DNA of 64,000 nt from Bifidobacterium breve (GTDB lineage: Bacteria; Actinomycetota; Actinomycetes; Nanopelagicales; Nanopelagicaceae): NCBI GenBank assembly GCA_945889195.1, contig CAMDBB010000003.1, positions 1-64,000 of the forward strand. Reading direction: 5' to 3'. A program made the position numbers and the translations under genes. Numbering within the stretch: position 1 is the first letter of the stretch; each line of letters begins with the position of its first letter. The notes beneath the pieces are model-generated. The model saw nothing but the letters and a program-made list of their open reading frames with translations. It searched no databases and was not told the DNA's origin. This document shows, piece after piece, positions 40,673 through 49,933 of this stretch.

Positions 40673-41377
40673 ATGAAGCAGGACGCGGGTGTTTTAGCGC
40701 TCGTTGGTTCTGGTGAATATTCACCGCAGATGCAGGAGTTTGAAAGCGAACTCCTGCATCGCGCTATTTCTCGGGGAAAGAAGAATCGCTTTATTCAAAT
40801 CCCTACCGCTTCATCTCATGAAGGATCTGCCAGCCGCGATAAGTGGCAACGCCTGGGACGTGAGCAAGCAGAACGAATCGGTAGCGAATGGGTCTACCTC
40901 CCTATCCATGAAAGAGAAGATGCCTTTAACGCAGAGTTTGTCGAAGCAATCAGCGGTGCAGGGCTAATTTATTTCTCTGGAGGAGATCCTCATCGCATTG
41001 CAGATGTCTTTACCGGCTCTCCAGTCTGGGAAGCGATTGTGAGCGCATGGCAGAGCGGTTCATCGCTAGCTGGTTGTTCAGCGGGTGCGATGGCATTTGG
41101 TGGAACAATCATGGGAATTCGCAAGTCTCATCACAGCGCAGGTTTAGGAATAGCCCCTGGATTAGAAGTTATTCCACATTACGACAAGATGTTGGGCTGG
41201 CTTCCTGAACGCGTGACAGCTTTTGTGCTCCGCCCAGATGCCGAGACGACGCTCATAGGCATTGATGAAAACACTGCACTTATCTGCACAGATAAGTGGC
41301 AGAGCTACGGTCGCGGAAAGGTTCATACCTTGCGCGGTGAACTCGAGATAAGTGCGGAGCCATTTTCTATTCACTAG
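40673..41377 (+). CDS. Peptidase S51/cyanophycinase-like protein
   Basis: Class I glutamine-amidotransferase-like fold with a serine nucleophile, 234 residues. The nucleophile elbow is GCSAGAM with S136. GGDPHRIA (about 103-110) and IPHYDK resemble the S51 family, which includes dipeptidase E and cyanophycinase. Cyanophycinases are generally longer, so substrate is uncertain: aspartyl dipeptides or cyanophycin fragments from cyanobacteria are candidates. It has no signal peptide and follows icd by 6 bp. Confidence 0.75.
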   Translation: MKQDAGVLALVGSGEYSPQMQEFESELLHRAISRGKKNRFIQIPTASSHEGSASRDKWQRLGREQAERIGSEWVYLPIHEREDAFNAEFVEAISGAGLIYFSGGDPHRIADVFTGSPVWEAIVSAWQSGSSLAGCSAGAMAFGGTIMGIRKSHHSAGLGIAPGLEVIPHYDKMLGWLPERVTAFVLRPDAETTLIGIDENTALICTDKWQSYGRGKVHTLRGELEISAEPFSIH

Positions 41378-41385
41378 CGCTCATG

Positions 41386-41413
41386 TAGTATTCACGAAAA
41401 ATCCATGGGGGAG
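41386..41413 (+). promoter_or_regulatory. araA -10 and ribosome-binding site
   Basis: TAGTAT (41386-41391) is a -10 candidate, followed by a leader of about 20 bases and GGGGGAG (41407-41413) before the GTG at 41419. No operator-like repeat is obvious here. Confidence 0.4.
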
Positions 41414-41418
41414 TACTC

Positions 41419-42930
41419 GTGAAATCGTTACAAGATAATGGTCTAGAAATCTGGTTCCTTACCGGAAGCCAATCTCTCTATGGTGAAGAAACTTTGGCGC
41501 AGGTTGCACAGCAGTCACAAGAAGTAGTTGCAACTCTCAACGCTGCGACAAACATTCCTATCAAGGCAACATGGAAGCCAGTTCTGACTACCCCAGAAAG
41601 CATTAAGGCCATCTGTTTAGAGGCTTCCTCTAACCCCAAGTGCGTTGGCGTCATCGTCTGGATGCATACATTTTCGCCAGCGAAGATGTGGATTGCTGGC
41701 CTCAGCGCGCTGCAAGTTCCAATCTTGCATCTACATACCCAAGCCAACTCTGCTCTGCCATGGGAAACCATTGATATGGATTTCATGAATCTCAACCAAG
41801 CAGCACATGGCGATCGCGAACATGGACATATCCAGGCACGTTTGCATCTGCCCCGCAAAATTGTGGCGGGCCACGTCAGCGATGCAACAGTCTCAACTCG
41901 AATTTCTCATTGGATGCGCGCTGCCATTGGTTGGTACACCGCTCAAAACCTTAAGGTTGCGCGCTTTGGTGACAATATGCGCTTTGTTGCAGTTACAGAT
42001 GGAGATAAGACCAGCGCACAGATTGCCCTCGGTATGTCGATCGAGGCATATGGCGTAAATACCTTGGTAGATCTCGTCGCAGCCGTTGAGCCAAGTGCGG
42101 TCGATGCCCTGATTAATGAATATGAAAAGCTATTTGATATCGCACCTGAGATTGCTAAGGGCGGGCCACGACATGACTCTCTTCGTTATCAAGCAACAAT
42201 TGAAATCGCGCTAGAGCGTTTCCTCGAAGCTGGTAATTTTGGCGCATTCACAACTAACTTTGAAGATTTAGGCGCTCTCAAGCAGCTTCCTGGACTTGCC
42301 GTTCAACGTTTGATGTCTAAGGGATATGGCTTCGGCGGTGAAGGAGATTGGAAAACCTCTGCGCTATTGCGCATCATCAAAGCGATGACTGAAGGTCTGC
42401 CAGGAGGAACCTCCTTTATGGAGGATTACACGTATCACTTTGGACCGGGCGAACCTAAGGTGCTCGGCGCGCATATGCTCGAAGTCTGTCCCACTATTTC
42501 TACACAACGTCCTCGTTGTGAAATCCATCCACTCGGTATCGGTGGAAAAGATGATCCAGTTCGCTTAGTCTTTAACGCAGAGCCTGCGCAAGGCCGCGTC
42601 GTTGGTCTGATGGATCTTGGTGATCGCTTCCGAATTGTCTCTAACGATATAGAGGTCGTTAAACCGGATAAGGATTTGAAATCTCTACCGGTGGCATGTG
42701 CTGTCTGGAAGCCGGCGCCAACTCTTGCCACCTCGGCCGAAGCCTGGATTTATGCTGGCGGCTCACACCACACCGTCCTGAGCACCGCCCTGGACCCTGA
42801 GGCGCTCGCCGACTTTGCCCAGATTGCCCAGGTTGAACACCTGCGTATCTCAGATAGCACCACCATCGATGGCTTCCAGAAGGAAATCAGATGGAATGGC
42901 GCCTTCTTTAAGCTCTCCAGCCTGACCTAA
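41419..42930 (+). CDS. araA: L-arabinose isomerase
   Basis: Converts L-arabinose to L-ribulose (metal-dependent). The 503-residue protein matches the family along its length: [29 protein letters not shown] and [12 protein letters not shown] with the first active-site glutamate. [22 protein letters not shown] holds the second glutamate and a metal histidine, and [10 protein letters not shown] holds the last histidine. It starts at GTG 41419. No ribulokinase (araB) or epimerase (araD) is in the window; a sugar ABC transporter follows. Confidence 0.95.
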   Translation: MKSLQDNGLEIWFLTGSQSLYGEETLAQVAQQSQEVVATLNAATNIPIKATWKPVLTTPESIKAICLEASSNPKCVGVIVWMHTFSPAKMWIAGLSALQVPILHLHTQANSALPWETIDMDFMNLNQAAHGDREHGHIQARLHLPRKIVAGHVSDATVSTRISHWMRAAIGWYTAQNLKVARFGDNMRFVAVTDGDKTSAQIALGMSIEAYGVNTLVDLVAAVEPSAVDALINEYEKLFDIAPEIAKGGPRHDSLRYQATIEIALERFLEAGNFGAFTTNFEDLGALKQLPGLAVQRLMSKGYGFGGEGDWKTSALLRIIKAMTEGLPGGTSFMEDYTYHFGPGEPKVLGAHMLEVCPTISTQRPRCEIHPLGIGGKDDPVRLVFNAEPAQGRVVGLMDLGDRFRIVSNDIEVVKPDKDLKSLPVACAVWKPAPTLATSAEAWIYAGGSHHTVLSTALDPEALADFAQIAQVEHLRISDSTTIDGFQKEIRWNGAFFKLSSLT

Positions 42931-43118
42931 ATCGAGGGCGATTCGCCCCTGGCGCGTAACCAAATCGTTATCAACCACGGGGTTAAACCCGTTGACTACC
43001 CGCATGTGGCACAGAAAGATGTTGGAGTGTAAAACCTAATCTTTGCGGCCATGTCGTAAATCTTTAGGGGGTACGCAACCCAAGTGAGGAAAGTCCTCAA
43101 ATTTAAGAAAGGCGCTAC
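42931..43118 (+). promoter_or_regulatory. Upstream region of the sugar-binding-protein gene
   Basis: This 188 bp gap holds a near-palindrome (ACGGG at 42977-42981, CCCGT at 42988-42992, TTAA at the centre) that abuts a -35-like TTGACT (42992-42997). No convincing -10 lies 16-19 bp from it; TAATCT at 43037-43042 is another -10 candidate. The palindrome could be a sugar-repressor operator. AAGAAAGG precedes the ATG at 43119. Nothing else was recognised. Confidence 0.4.
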
Positions 43119-44384
43119 ATGCTAAAGAAGTCAAAAGTCGCGGCTGTCTTTGCTGCAATTGCGCTAGCTGTTTCATCAGCTCCAGCATCAAATGCTGCAA
43201 CTGATAAGCAACTAGAAATCTTTACCTGGTGGGCATCAGGCGGAGAAGCTGCAGGTCTTGCAGGAATGACAACTGAGTTCGAAAGACTCAACCCAAATAC
43301 ACCATTCATTAACGCTTCAGTTGCAGGTGCAGCTGGTGTTAACGCTAAGGGTGTTCTTGTATCACGTATGCAAGCTGGCAATCCACCTGACACATTCCAG
43401 GCACATGCTGGCGAAGAACTATCTTCTTATGTAAAGGCCGGACAGATTGAAGACGTCTCATTCCTTTACAAGCAAGAAGGTTGGGACAAGATTTTCCCTA
43501 AGGATCTTATTAAGACCCTTACAACAAATGGAAAGATCTACTCTGTTCCTGTAAACATCCACCGTTCAAACGTATTGTGGTGGAATCCAGCAGCAGCTAA
43601 GAAGGCTGGAATCACTAAGGCTCCAGCAACTCTTGATGCAATGATCAAGGACATGGCCAAGTTCAAGAAGGCTGGAATTGACGGAATCGCACTTGCTGGT
43701 AACGGCGACTGGGCGATTGCTCACCTCTTTGACTACGTACTTCTTGCTTCCATGGGACCAGATAAGTTTGATGGTCTTTGGAAGGGCACAACAAAGTGGA
43801 ACGGACCAGAAGTAAAGAAGGCAATTGGTCAGTTCTCAAAGGTTCTTTCATACGGTAACTCAAGCAAGTCACTTGACTGGCCAGATGCTGGAAAGCTTGT
43901 AACAACAGGCAAGGCCGGCTTCTTCATCATGGGTGACTGGGCTTCATCACAGTGGCAGTCAGAAGGCCTCAAGCTAGGCAAGGACTACACATGGGCACCA
44001 GGTCCAGGAACTGCTGGCGTATACCAGTGGCTCTCAGACTCATTCACGCTGCCTAAGGGCGCAACAAACCGCGATGCAGGTATCGCATGGCTCAAGGTCT
44101 GTGGATCAAAGGCTGGACAAGATGCATTTAACCCAGCAAAGGGTTCAATCTCTGCACGTACAGACTCAGATCCAAAGCTCTACGACAGCTACCTCCAGGC
44201 AGCAATGAAGTCATGGAAGAAGGATCGCCTCGTCGGTTCAACTGTCCACGGCGTTAACTGGGGCAATGCAGGTATGGCAGCGTACAACTCAGCAGTTGGC
44301 CGCTTCTACACCGGTGGAGCAAAGGATTCAAAGGGCTTTGTTAAGGCTCTCCTTGCAGCTCAGAAGGCAAACGCACAGGGATAA
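43119..44384 (+). CDS. Sugar ABC transporter substrate-binding protein (CUT1)
   Basis: Exported family 1 solute-binding protein, 421 residues. The signal peptide (MLKKSKVAAVFAAIALAV, cleavage likely after ASNAA near residue 27) has no lipobox cysteine. The mature protein begins TDKQLEIFTWWASGGEAAGL, typical of glucose/mannose/xylose-type CUT1 binders (GtsA-like), with several Trp residues likely to stack on sugar. It is followed by a hairpin and two permease genes. The araA gene upstream makes a pentose ligand conceivable, but this is inference. Confidence 0.88.
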   Translation: MLKKSKVAAVFAAIALAVSSAPASNAATDKQLEIFTWWASGGEAAGLAGMTTEFERLNPNTPFINASVAGAAGVNAKGVLVSRMQAGNPPDTFQAHAGEELSSYVKAGQIEDVSFLYKQEGWDKIFPKDLIKTLTTNGKIYSVPVNIHRSNVLWWNPAAAKKAGITKAPATLDAMIKDMAKFKKAGIDGIALAGNGDWAIAHLFDYVLLASMGPDKFDGLWKGTTKWNGPEVKKAIGQFSKVLSYGNSSKSLDWPDAGKLVTTGKAGFFIMGDWASSQWQSEGLKLGKDYTWAPGPGTAGVYQWLSDSFTLPKGATNRDAGIAWLKVCGSKAGQDAFNPAKGSISARTDSDPKLYDSYLQAAMKSWKKDRLVGSTVHGVNWGNAGMAAYNSAVGRFYTGGAKDSKGFVKALLAAQKANAQG

Positions 44385-44420
44385 ACCCCTGTTTGGTTGT
44401 CATCAACTGAACATCTAAGT

Positions 44421-44471
44421 TCTGAAGTTCTGGCGGAATCGATAAGGTTCCGCCAGAACTTCAGACTTTTT
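44421..44471 (+). terminator. Strong hairpin with T-tract between binding protein and permeases
   Basis: An 18 bp perfect stem (44421-44438 with 44448-44465; arms begin TCTGAAGTTC and end GAACTTCAGA) has a nine-base loop and is followed by CTTTTT. It sits inside the sugar transporter operon, where it would terminate most transcripts or protect the upstream message and so give more binding protein than permease. Confidence 0.88.
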
Positions 44472-44539
44472 CACAAATTGATAAAACTTAATAACTTTGT
44501 AAATTGGTTTTGTAACGCAGTGCGAGAGGCGCAATTTCA

Positions 44540-45445
44540 GTGAGAGCCACCCGAAAGAAAATCCAAAACCCATGGGGCGGATTTTTATTTGTTCTTCCAT
44601 CCATTATTGCGATGGCTGTATTTGTCTACGGAATGATTGGTTACACCCTCGTAGAATCGCTAGAGAATAGATATAACGCCTACACCACCAAGATTGAGTT
44701 TGTAGGCCTAGTCAATTACATCGAGCTCTGGTCAGATCCTGAGTTCACCCACGCACTATCAAATCTTTTGAAATTTACCGCAGTCTTCATGATTGGCTGC
44801 ATGCTCTCTGGTCTGATCATGGCGCTCTTGCTCGAAAAGGGAATTAAGGGAGAAGGCTTCTTCCGCTCCACCTACCTCTATCCAATGGCTATCTCATTTA
44901 TCGCTATGGGAACTTCCTGGCGCTGGTTGATGGACTCAGCCCGAGATGATGATGCAACTGGCCTTAACTACATCTTAAAAAATATTGGCCTCGGCGCTCT
45001 GCAGAGCGATTGGTATACCTCTGAAGCTGGCTCGATGTATGCGATGGCCCTTCCTGCAATCTGGCAGATGGCCGGTTATGTCATGGCGCTCTTCCTCGCC
45101 GGTTTCCGTGGAATCCCTGATGATCTACGTGAAGCAGCGCGAGTCGATGGCGCCTCAGAATTTAAGATCTACCGCCACATTCTCTTCCCACAGTTGTCAC
45201 CAACATTCCTGACGGTTCTCATCATTTTGGGCCATATCTCCATGAAGGTCTTCGACCTCATCTTCGGTATCGCGACCAAGAGCTATGTCACCAAGGTTTT
45301 AGCTATCTATATGTGGCAGACCATCTTCGATTTCCAGAACTATGCAAAGGGCGCAGCAATCGCAATCGTTATCTTGTTGATGATCGCAGTCGCTGTTATT
45401 CCATATCTAATCTATGTAAATAAGACTGAGGAGGCGAACAAATGA
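44540..45445 (+). CDS. Sugar ABC transporter permease 1 (CUT1)
   Basis: MalF-type permease of 301 residues with six predicted membrane segments. The EAA loop DDLREAARVDGASEFKIYRH (about 194-213) contacts the ATPase. It starts at GTG 44540, at the end of a 155 bp gap that holds the operon hairpin. It overlaps permease 2 by four bases (ATGA). Confidence 0.93.
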   Translation: MRATRKKIQNPWGGFLFVLPSIIAMAVFVYGMIGYTLVESLENRYNAYTTKIEFVGLVNYIELWSDPEFTHALSNLLKFTAVFMIGCMLSGLIMALLLEKGIKGEGFFRSTYLYPMAISFIAMGTSWRWLMDSARDDDATGLNYILKNIGLGALQSDWYTSEAGSMYAMALPAIWQMAGYVMALFLAGFRGIPDDLREAARVDGASEFKIYRHILFPQLSPTFLTVLIILGHISMKVFDLIFGIATKSYVTKVLAIYMWQTIFDFQNYAKGAAIAIVILLMIAVAVIPYLIYVNKTEEANK

Positions 45446-46335
45446 GTTCAGATCTCGCAAACCGCGTAACTCAAAAGCTCGACGTTCGCACTAAGAAGCG
45501 TTTGGATGGCAAGGGCCAGTTCTGGCTCGTCTTCCGCTACTTCGCACTAACGATTCTCTTCGTCATTGCAGCGCTTCCGATCTACGTCATGGTGATTAAC
45601 TCAGTAAAGGGAATTACTGGCGTTTCGCAATCAGCCGCCTTTATTCCGCCAACCACCTTGAACTTTGAGGCCTGGGGTCCAACGTGGGACGTTCTGCGCG
45701 AGCCAATGTTGCGTACCCTCTTCTTCGTTACTCAATCTTCAATCATCTCTGCGGTGATCGGAGCCATTAACGGTTTCGTCTTTGCTAAGTGGAAGTTCAG
45801 AGGCTCCAACTTAATCTTCACAACATTCCTCTTCGGAATGTTTATCCCATACCAAGCGATCATGATTCCACTTACCAAGTTCAATCAATGGGCTGGTATT
45901 GGTGGCAGCATCTATGTTCTGGTATTTGCACATGTTATTTACGGTATTCCGATCTGTACCTTGATCTTCCGTAACTACTTTGCGGCAATCCCTAACGAAC
46001 TCATCGAAGCAGCCCGCGTTGATGGAGCTGGAATGGTCCGTATCTTCCGCACCATCTTCTTGCCGCTCTCTATCCCTGGTTTCGTGGTGGTTCTTATCTG
46101 GCAGTTCACATCTGCGTGGAATGACTTCCTCTTCGCAATCTTCCTTACCGGAGGTTCTCCCAAGTTGTCAGTTGCGACAACTGCGCTGAACTTCATCACC
46201 GGTTCAGGTAACCAGGTCTACTACGGAAACAATATGACAGCATCCTTGATCGTCTCGATTCCAACGTTGCTTGTCTACCTCTTCCTTGGACGCTACTTCC
46301 TCCGTGGAATGCTGGCAGGTTCACTCAAGGGTTAA
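45442..46335 (+). CDS. Sugar ABC transporter permease 2 (CUT1)
   Basis: MalG-type permease of 297 residues with six membrane segments. The EAA loop is NELIEAARVDGAGMVRIFRT (about 186-205), and the C-terminal membrane region ends RYFLRGMLAGSLKG as in this family. It is the last gene of the operon; a bidirectional terminator separates it from the convergent ATPase gene. Confidence 0.93.
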   Translation: MSSDLANRVTQKLDVRTKKRLDGKGQFWLVFRYFALTILFVIAALPIYVMVINSVKGITGVSQSAAFIPPTTLNFEAWGPTWDVLREPMLRTLFFVTQSSIISAVIGAINGFVFAKWKFRGSNLIFTTFLFGMFIPYQAIMIPLTKFNQWAGIGGSIYVLVFAHVIYGIPICTLIFRNYFAAIPNELIEAARVDGAGMVRIFRTIFLPLSIPGFVVVLIWQFTSAWNDFLFAIFLTGGSPKLSVATTALNFITGSGNQVYYGNNMTASLIVSIPTLLVYLFLGRYFLRGMLAGSLKG

Positions 46336-46361
46336 TCAAAGGGTTAAGAAAGAAGAGAAGT

Positions 46362-46400
46362 AAAAAGCCCCGCTGCACACTGTGCAGCGGGGCTTTTTTT
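46362..46400. terminator. Bidirectional terminator
   Basis: A 17 bp stem (AAAAAGCCCCGCTGCAC at 46362-46378, GTGCAGCGGGGCTTTTT at 46382-46398) with a three-base loop has T-runs on both strands. It terminates both permease 2 and the convergent ATPase gene. Confidence 0.95.
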
Positions 46401-46408
46401 TGTACTAC

Positions 46409-47491
46409 TTAGTTGATGCGGTTACCTGTTGCTGAATCAAAGAGGTGGACAGCGTTACCTACATTTGCAACTGTCACTGTATCTCCAGCCTTAGGTGGGT
46501 TCTTAGGATCCCAACGCACGATGACCTGAACGCCTTCATCAGATGAGTTAGCGAACTTAACATTTGTATCTGCAGGCTTTCCGTAGACAAATGCATCAGA
46601 ACCAAGTTCTTCAACAACTTCTACAAAGACATGGAAGCCTTTTGCTGCTGGAATCCATCCTTCTGGGCGAATTCCAACAGTGACGCTTGATCCTGCAGAT
46701 GCTGGCACGTCGATATCGAGATCACCGAGATGAGCCTTGCCGCCAGTTACTGGTGCAACGAGAAGGTTCATGGCAGGAGAACCGATAAAGCCTGCGACGA
46801 AGACATTTGCTGGCTTGTCGTAAAGGTTACGAGGAGTATCAACTTGCTGAAGCAAGCCATCCTTGAGAACTGCTACGCGATCACCCATGGTCATAGCTTC
46901 AACCTGGTCGTGAGTTACATAGACAGTGGTGATTCCAAGGCGACGCTGCAAGGCAGCAATCTGTGTACGAGTTGCAACGCGCAACTTCGCATCAAGGTTT
47001 GAGAGTGGTTCGTCCATCAAGAAGACTTGTGGTTCACGAACAATTGCACGACCCATAGCAACGCGCTGACGCTGACCACCTGAGAGAGCCTTTGGCTTGC
47101 GCTCTAGATATGGTTCAAGATCGAGCAACTTCGCAGCTTCACGGACTCGCTTATCGCGTTCGGCCTTATCGATGCCTGCGATTTTGAGTGCGAAGCCCAT
47201 GTTCTCTGCAACAGTCATGTGTGGGTAGAGCGCATATGACTGAAAGACCATTGCGATATCGCGATCTTTCGGTGCAACGTTTGTTACATCGCGATCACCA
47301 ATAAGAATTCGACCACCGTCGATTTCTTCAAGGCCTGCCAACATACGAAGTGATGTTGACTTTCCGCAACCTGATGGTCCAACAAGAACAAGGAACTCTC
47401 CATCGTTGACGGTGAGGTTGAGCTTGTCTACTGCAGGTGCTGTTGTGCCTGGGTAGATGCGGGATGCATTTTCGAATACGACTGATGCCAT
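46409..47491 (-). CDS. Sugar ABC transporter ATP-binding protein (UgpC/MsmK type)
   Basis: ATPase for CUT1 importers, 360 residues. GPSGCGKST (Walker A, about 38-46), LSGGQRQRVAMGRAI, FLMDEPLSNLDAKL and YVTHDQVEAMTMGDR are all intact. A C-terminal TOBE/OB regulatory domain (GIRPEG, about 277 on) is present. Although encoded convergently, it is the obvious energy partner for the two neighbouring permeases. MsmK-type ATPases often serve several sugar transporters, which would explain its separate promoter. Confidence 0.94.
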   Translation of the reverse strand: MASVVFENASRIYPGTTAPAVDKLNLTVNDGEFLVLVGPSGCGKSTSLRMLAGLEEIDGGRILIGDRDVTNVAPKDRDIAMVFQSYALYPHMTVAENMGFALKIAGIDKAERDKRVREAAKLLDLEPYLERKPKALSGGQRQRVAMGRAIVREPQVFLMDEPLSNLDAKLRVATRTQIAALQRRLGITTVYVTHDQVEAMTMGDRVAVLKDGLLQQVDTPRNLYDKPANVFVAGFIGSPAMNLLVAPVTGGKAHLGDLDIDVPASAGSSVTVGIRPEGWIPAAKGFHVFVEVVEELGSDAFVYGKPADTNVKFANSSDEGVQVIVRWDPKNPPKAGDTVTVANVGNAVHLFDSATGNRIN

Positions 47492-47624
47492 CTTTCTACT
47501 TCCTAATCCGGGCAGGTACGTGCCCGACGGTCCGAGGATGAGGTCGCTAGCCGGTTGGCTAGCGTGGGAAAGGTTATGTCAGGCGGGCCCCAATAGGAAG
47601 GGCCTTCGCTAGACTTCTCACATC
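47492..47624. promoter_or_regulatory. Divergent promoter region of the sugar ATPase and corC genes
   Basis: Two inverted repeats stand out. CGGGCA (47509-47514) with TGCCCG (47521-47526) lies close to the ATPase start. CGCTAGCC (47545-47552) with GGCTAGCG (47557-47564) forms a 20 bp palindrome with a GGTT centre. TAGACT at 47610-47615 is the probable -10 for the corC-like gene, nine bases before its ATG. The palindromes may be operators for a sugar-responsive regulator. Confidence 0.5.
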
Positions 47625-48920
47625 ATGGAACCCAACCCGAGTAGCTCACTCTTTACCTCCATAGGCCTGATCGCTGCCCTGATTGTCCTGGGCGCCATTT
47701 TCGTTGCAGCTGAAATCGCTCTGGTCTCTCTACGTGAAAGCCAGATTAAGCAGATTGCTACCCGCGGCAAGCGAGGCGCAAAGGTCGCAGCCGTTGCCAG
47801 CAACCCCAACCGACTTCTAGCCACCTTGCAGGTCGGCGTCACAGTTACAGGTTTCTTATCAGCAGCCTTAGGCGCTGATCGCTTAGGCGACCATTTCATC
47901 CCTTGGCTGGAATCACGGGGACTTTCTGGCGACTCTGCATCGGCTGCATCCCTCATCGGGCTCACTATGGTGATTGCTTATTTCTCACTTGTATTTGGAG
48001 AACTTGTTCCAAAGCGAGTTGCTCTCTATCGCACCGAACAGATCGCGATGTATTCAGCTGGCTTTATCGATGTTGTTGCCAAAATTTTCCGCCCCATCAT
48101 CTGGGTCTTATCGCACTCCACAAGTATTGTCGTGCGCATCTTTGGTATTGATCCCAAAGAGCAGCGCTCGCAAATTTCTGAAGAAGAGCTCCTTGACTTA
48201 GTTGCAGGGCACGCAGCTCTTACAGATGAAGAACGCGACATCGTCGAAGAAGTCTTTAACGCATCTGAGCGCCAAGTTCACGAAGTCATGGTGCCTCGTA
48301 CCGAAGTTGATTTCATGGATGCCTCACTCACTGTTGGTAAGGCGATTTCACTCGCCATCGAAAAGGCCCATTCTCGCTATCCAGTTGTACGCGGATCATC
48401 TGACGAGGTCGTTGGATTTATTCACGTACGCGACTTGTTGGATACCAGCCTTGCCAATAACAATGCCAAGATTCAAGAGTTAGCCCGCAACATTATGTAC
48501 TTGCCGGGAACAAAGGGAATTCTGCCTGCGCTGACTGAAATGCGTAACCAACGCCAGCATCTAGCAATCGTCCTTGATGAGTACGGCGGTACCGATGGCA
48601 TCGTTACCCTCGAAGACCTCGTTGAAACCTTGATTGGCGATATTCGCGATGAATATGACACAGATGAAGGAGATGTCTCACAGGAATCTCATACAGGTGA
48701 TTTTGAAGTCGATGGCTTGATTTCACTGGAAGATCTCATGGAAGAGACTGGAATTGAGCTTCCCGAAGGGCCTTATGAAACGGCCAGTGGCTTTGTCATG
48801 AATTTCCTTGGAAGAATTCCCGTTGTCGATGATGTTGTAGGCGTCAATGGCGTGCGAATCACAGTGCTTTCTATGGAAGGAAAGCGAGCCGGTCGTTTAT
48901 TGATCTCGCGTAACTACTAA
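47625..48920 (+). CDS. CNNM/CorC-family membrane protein with CBS domains
   Basis: 431-residue protein of the hemolysin C/CorC group, thought to take part in Mg/Co ion handling. An N-terminal DUF21 (CNNM) membrane domain with about four hydrophobic segments (1-145) contains [11 protein letters not shown] and [16 protein letters not shown]. Two CBS domains (about 215-330, with [10 protein letters not shown] and [19 protein letters not shown]) and a C-terminal CorC/HlyC domain follow. TAGACT nine bases before the ATG, without a ribosome-binding site, suggests a nearly leaderless mRNA. Confidence 0.9.
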   Translation: MEPNPSSSLFTSIGLIAALIVLGAIFVAAEIALVSLRESQIKQIATRGKRGAKVAAVASNPNRLLATLQVGVTVTGFLSAALGADRLGDHFIPWLESRGLSGDSASAASLIGLTMVIAYFSLVFGELVPKRVALYRTEQIAMYSAGFIDVVAKIFRPIIWVLSHSTSIVVRIFGIDPKEQRSQISEEELLDLVAGHAALTDEERDIVEEVFNASERQVHEVMVPRTEVDFMDASLTVGKAISLAIEKAHSRYPVVRGSSDEVVGFIHVRDLLDTSLANNNAKIQELARNIMYLPGTKGILPALTEMRNQRQHLAIVLDEYGGTDGIVTLEDLVETLIGDIRDEYDTDEGDVSQESHTGDFEVDGLISLEDLMEETGIELPEGPYETASGFVMNFLGRIPVVDDVVGVNGVRITVLSMEGKRAGRLLISRNY

Positions 48921-48940
48921 CTCGTGCGAGAATTGCAACT

Positions 48941-49933
48941 ATGAAACGCGTCCTATCTGGCATTCAGCCAACGAGCGATTCTTTCCATCTCGGAAACTAT
49001 CTGGGCGCGGTCAAACAGTGGGTTGAGCTACAAGATGGCCACGATGCCTTTTACTGCATCGTAGATTTACATGCGCTGACAGTCGAAACTGATCCAGCGC
49101 TTCTACGCAAGCGCACCTTGGCATCTGCAGCCCAACTTCTCGCTCTTGGAATTTCGCCTGAAAAATCAACGCTCTTTGTGCAGTCACAAGTTCCACAACA
49201 TAACCAACTAGGTTGGATTATGGAATGTATGACCGGCTTCGGTGAGGCGAGCCGCATGACGCAATTTAAAGATAAGTCATCAAAGGCCGGTGCTGATTCA
49301 GCGCGTGTTGGGTTATTTACCTACCCGATGTTGCAAGCTGCCGATATCTTGCTCTATCAGCCACATTACGTTCCAGTCGGTGAAGATCAACGTCAGCATA
49401 TTGAACTCACTCGTGATCTAGCTGGGCGCTTTAACTCTCGCTATGGACAGACCTTCCAGATACCAGAGGCATACATTCTTAAGACTGCCGCCAAGATCAA
49501 CGATATTCAAGAGCCAACAGCAAAGATGAGTAAGTCATCAGGATCTGCGGCAGGTGTTATTGAAATTATGGATACGCCAGAAGCCAACCTAAAGAAGATC
49601 AAGAGCGCAGTTACTGATGCTGGCCGTGAAGTGAAGTTTGATGTGGTTGAAAAGCCTGGAATTAGTAACTTGCTTACTATTCATTCAGCCCTTTCTGGCC
49701 GAACCATTAGCGATCTTGAAAATGAGTTTGCAGGCAAGGGTTACGGGGACTTCAAAACCGCAGTTGCTGAAGTTGTCGTTGAATACCTGCGCCCAATTCG
49801 CGCCAAAGCAGTTGAACTCCTTGGAGATGAGAAGCACTTGCTCGACATTTTGCATCAAGGATCTGCAAAAGCGCGAGTGGTCGCTCAAGAGACTGTGAAC
49901 GCGACCTACAAGAATTTAGGCGTTGTTCTCTAA
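48941..49933 (+). CDS. trpS: Tryptophanyl-tRNA synthetase
   Basis: Class I aminoacyl-tRNA synthetase charging tRNA-Trp, 330 residues. The HIGH-type motif is HLGN in [16 protein letters not shown] (about 13-28) and the KMSKS motif is intact ([10 protein letters not shown]). [19 protein letters not shown] is also typical. GAGAAT seven bases before the ATG is a possible weak -10. The stop overlaps the following binding-protein gene (TAATG). Confidence 0.96.
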   Translation: MKRVLSGIQPTSDSFHLGNYLGAVKQWVELQDGHDAFYCIVDLHALTVETDPALLRKRTLASAAQLLALGISPEKSTLFVQSQVPQHNQLGWIMECMTGFGEASRMTQFKDKSSKAGADSARVGLFTYPMLQAADILLYQPHYVPVGEDQRQHIELTRDLAGRFNSRYGQTFQIPEAYILKTAAKINDIQEPTAKMSKSSGSAAGVIEIMDTPEANLKKIKSAVTDAGREVKFDVVEKPGISNLLTIHSALSGRTISDLENEFAGKGYGDFKTAVAEVVVEYLRPIRAKAVELLGDEKHLLDILHQGSAKARVVAQETVNATYKNLGVVL

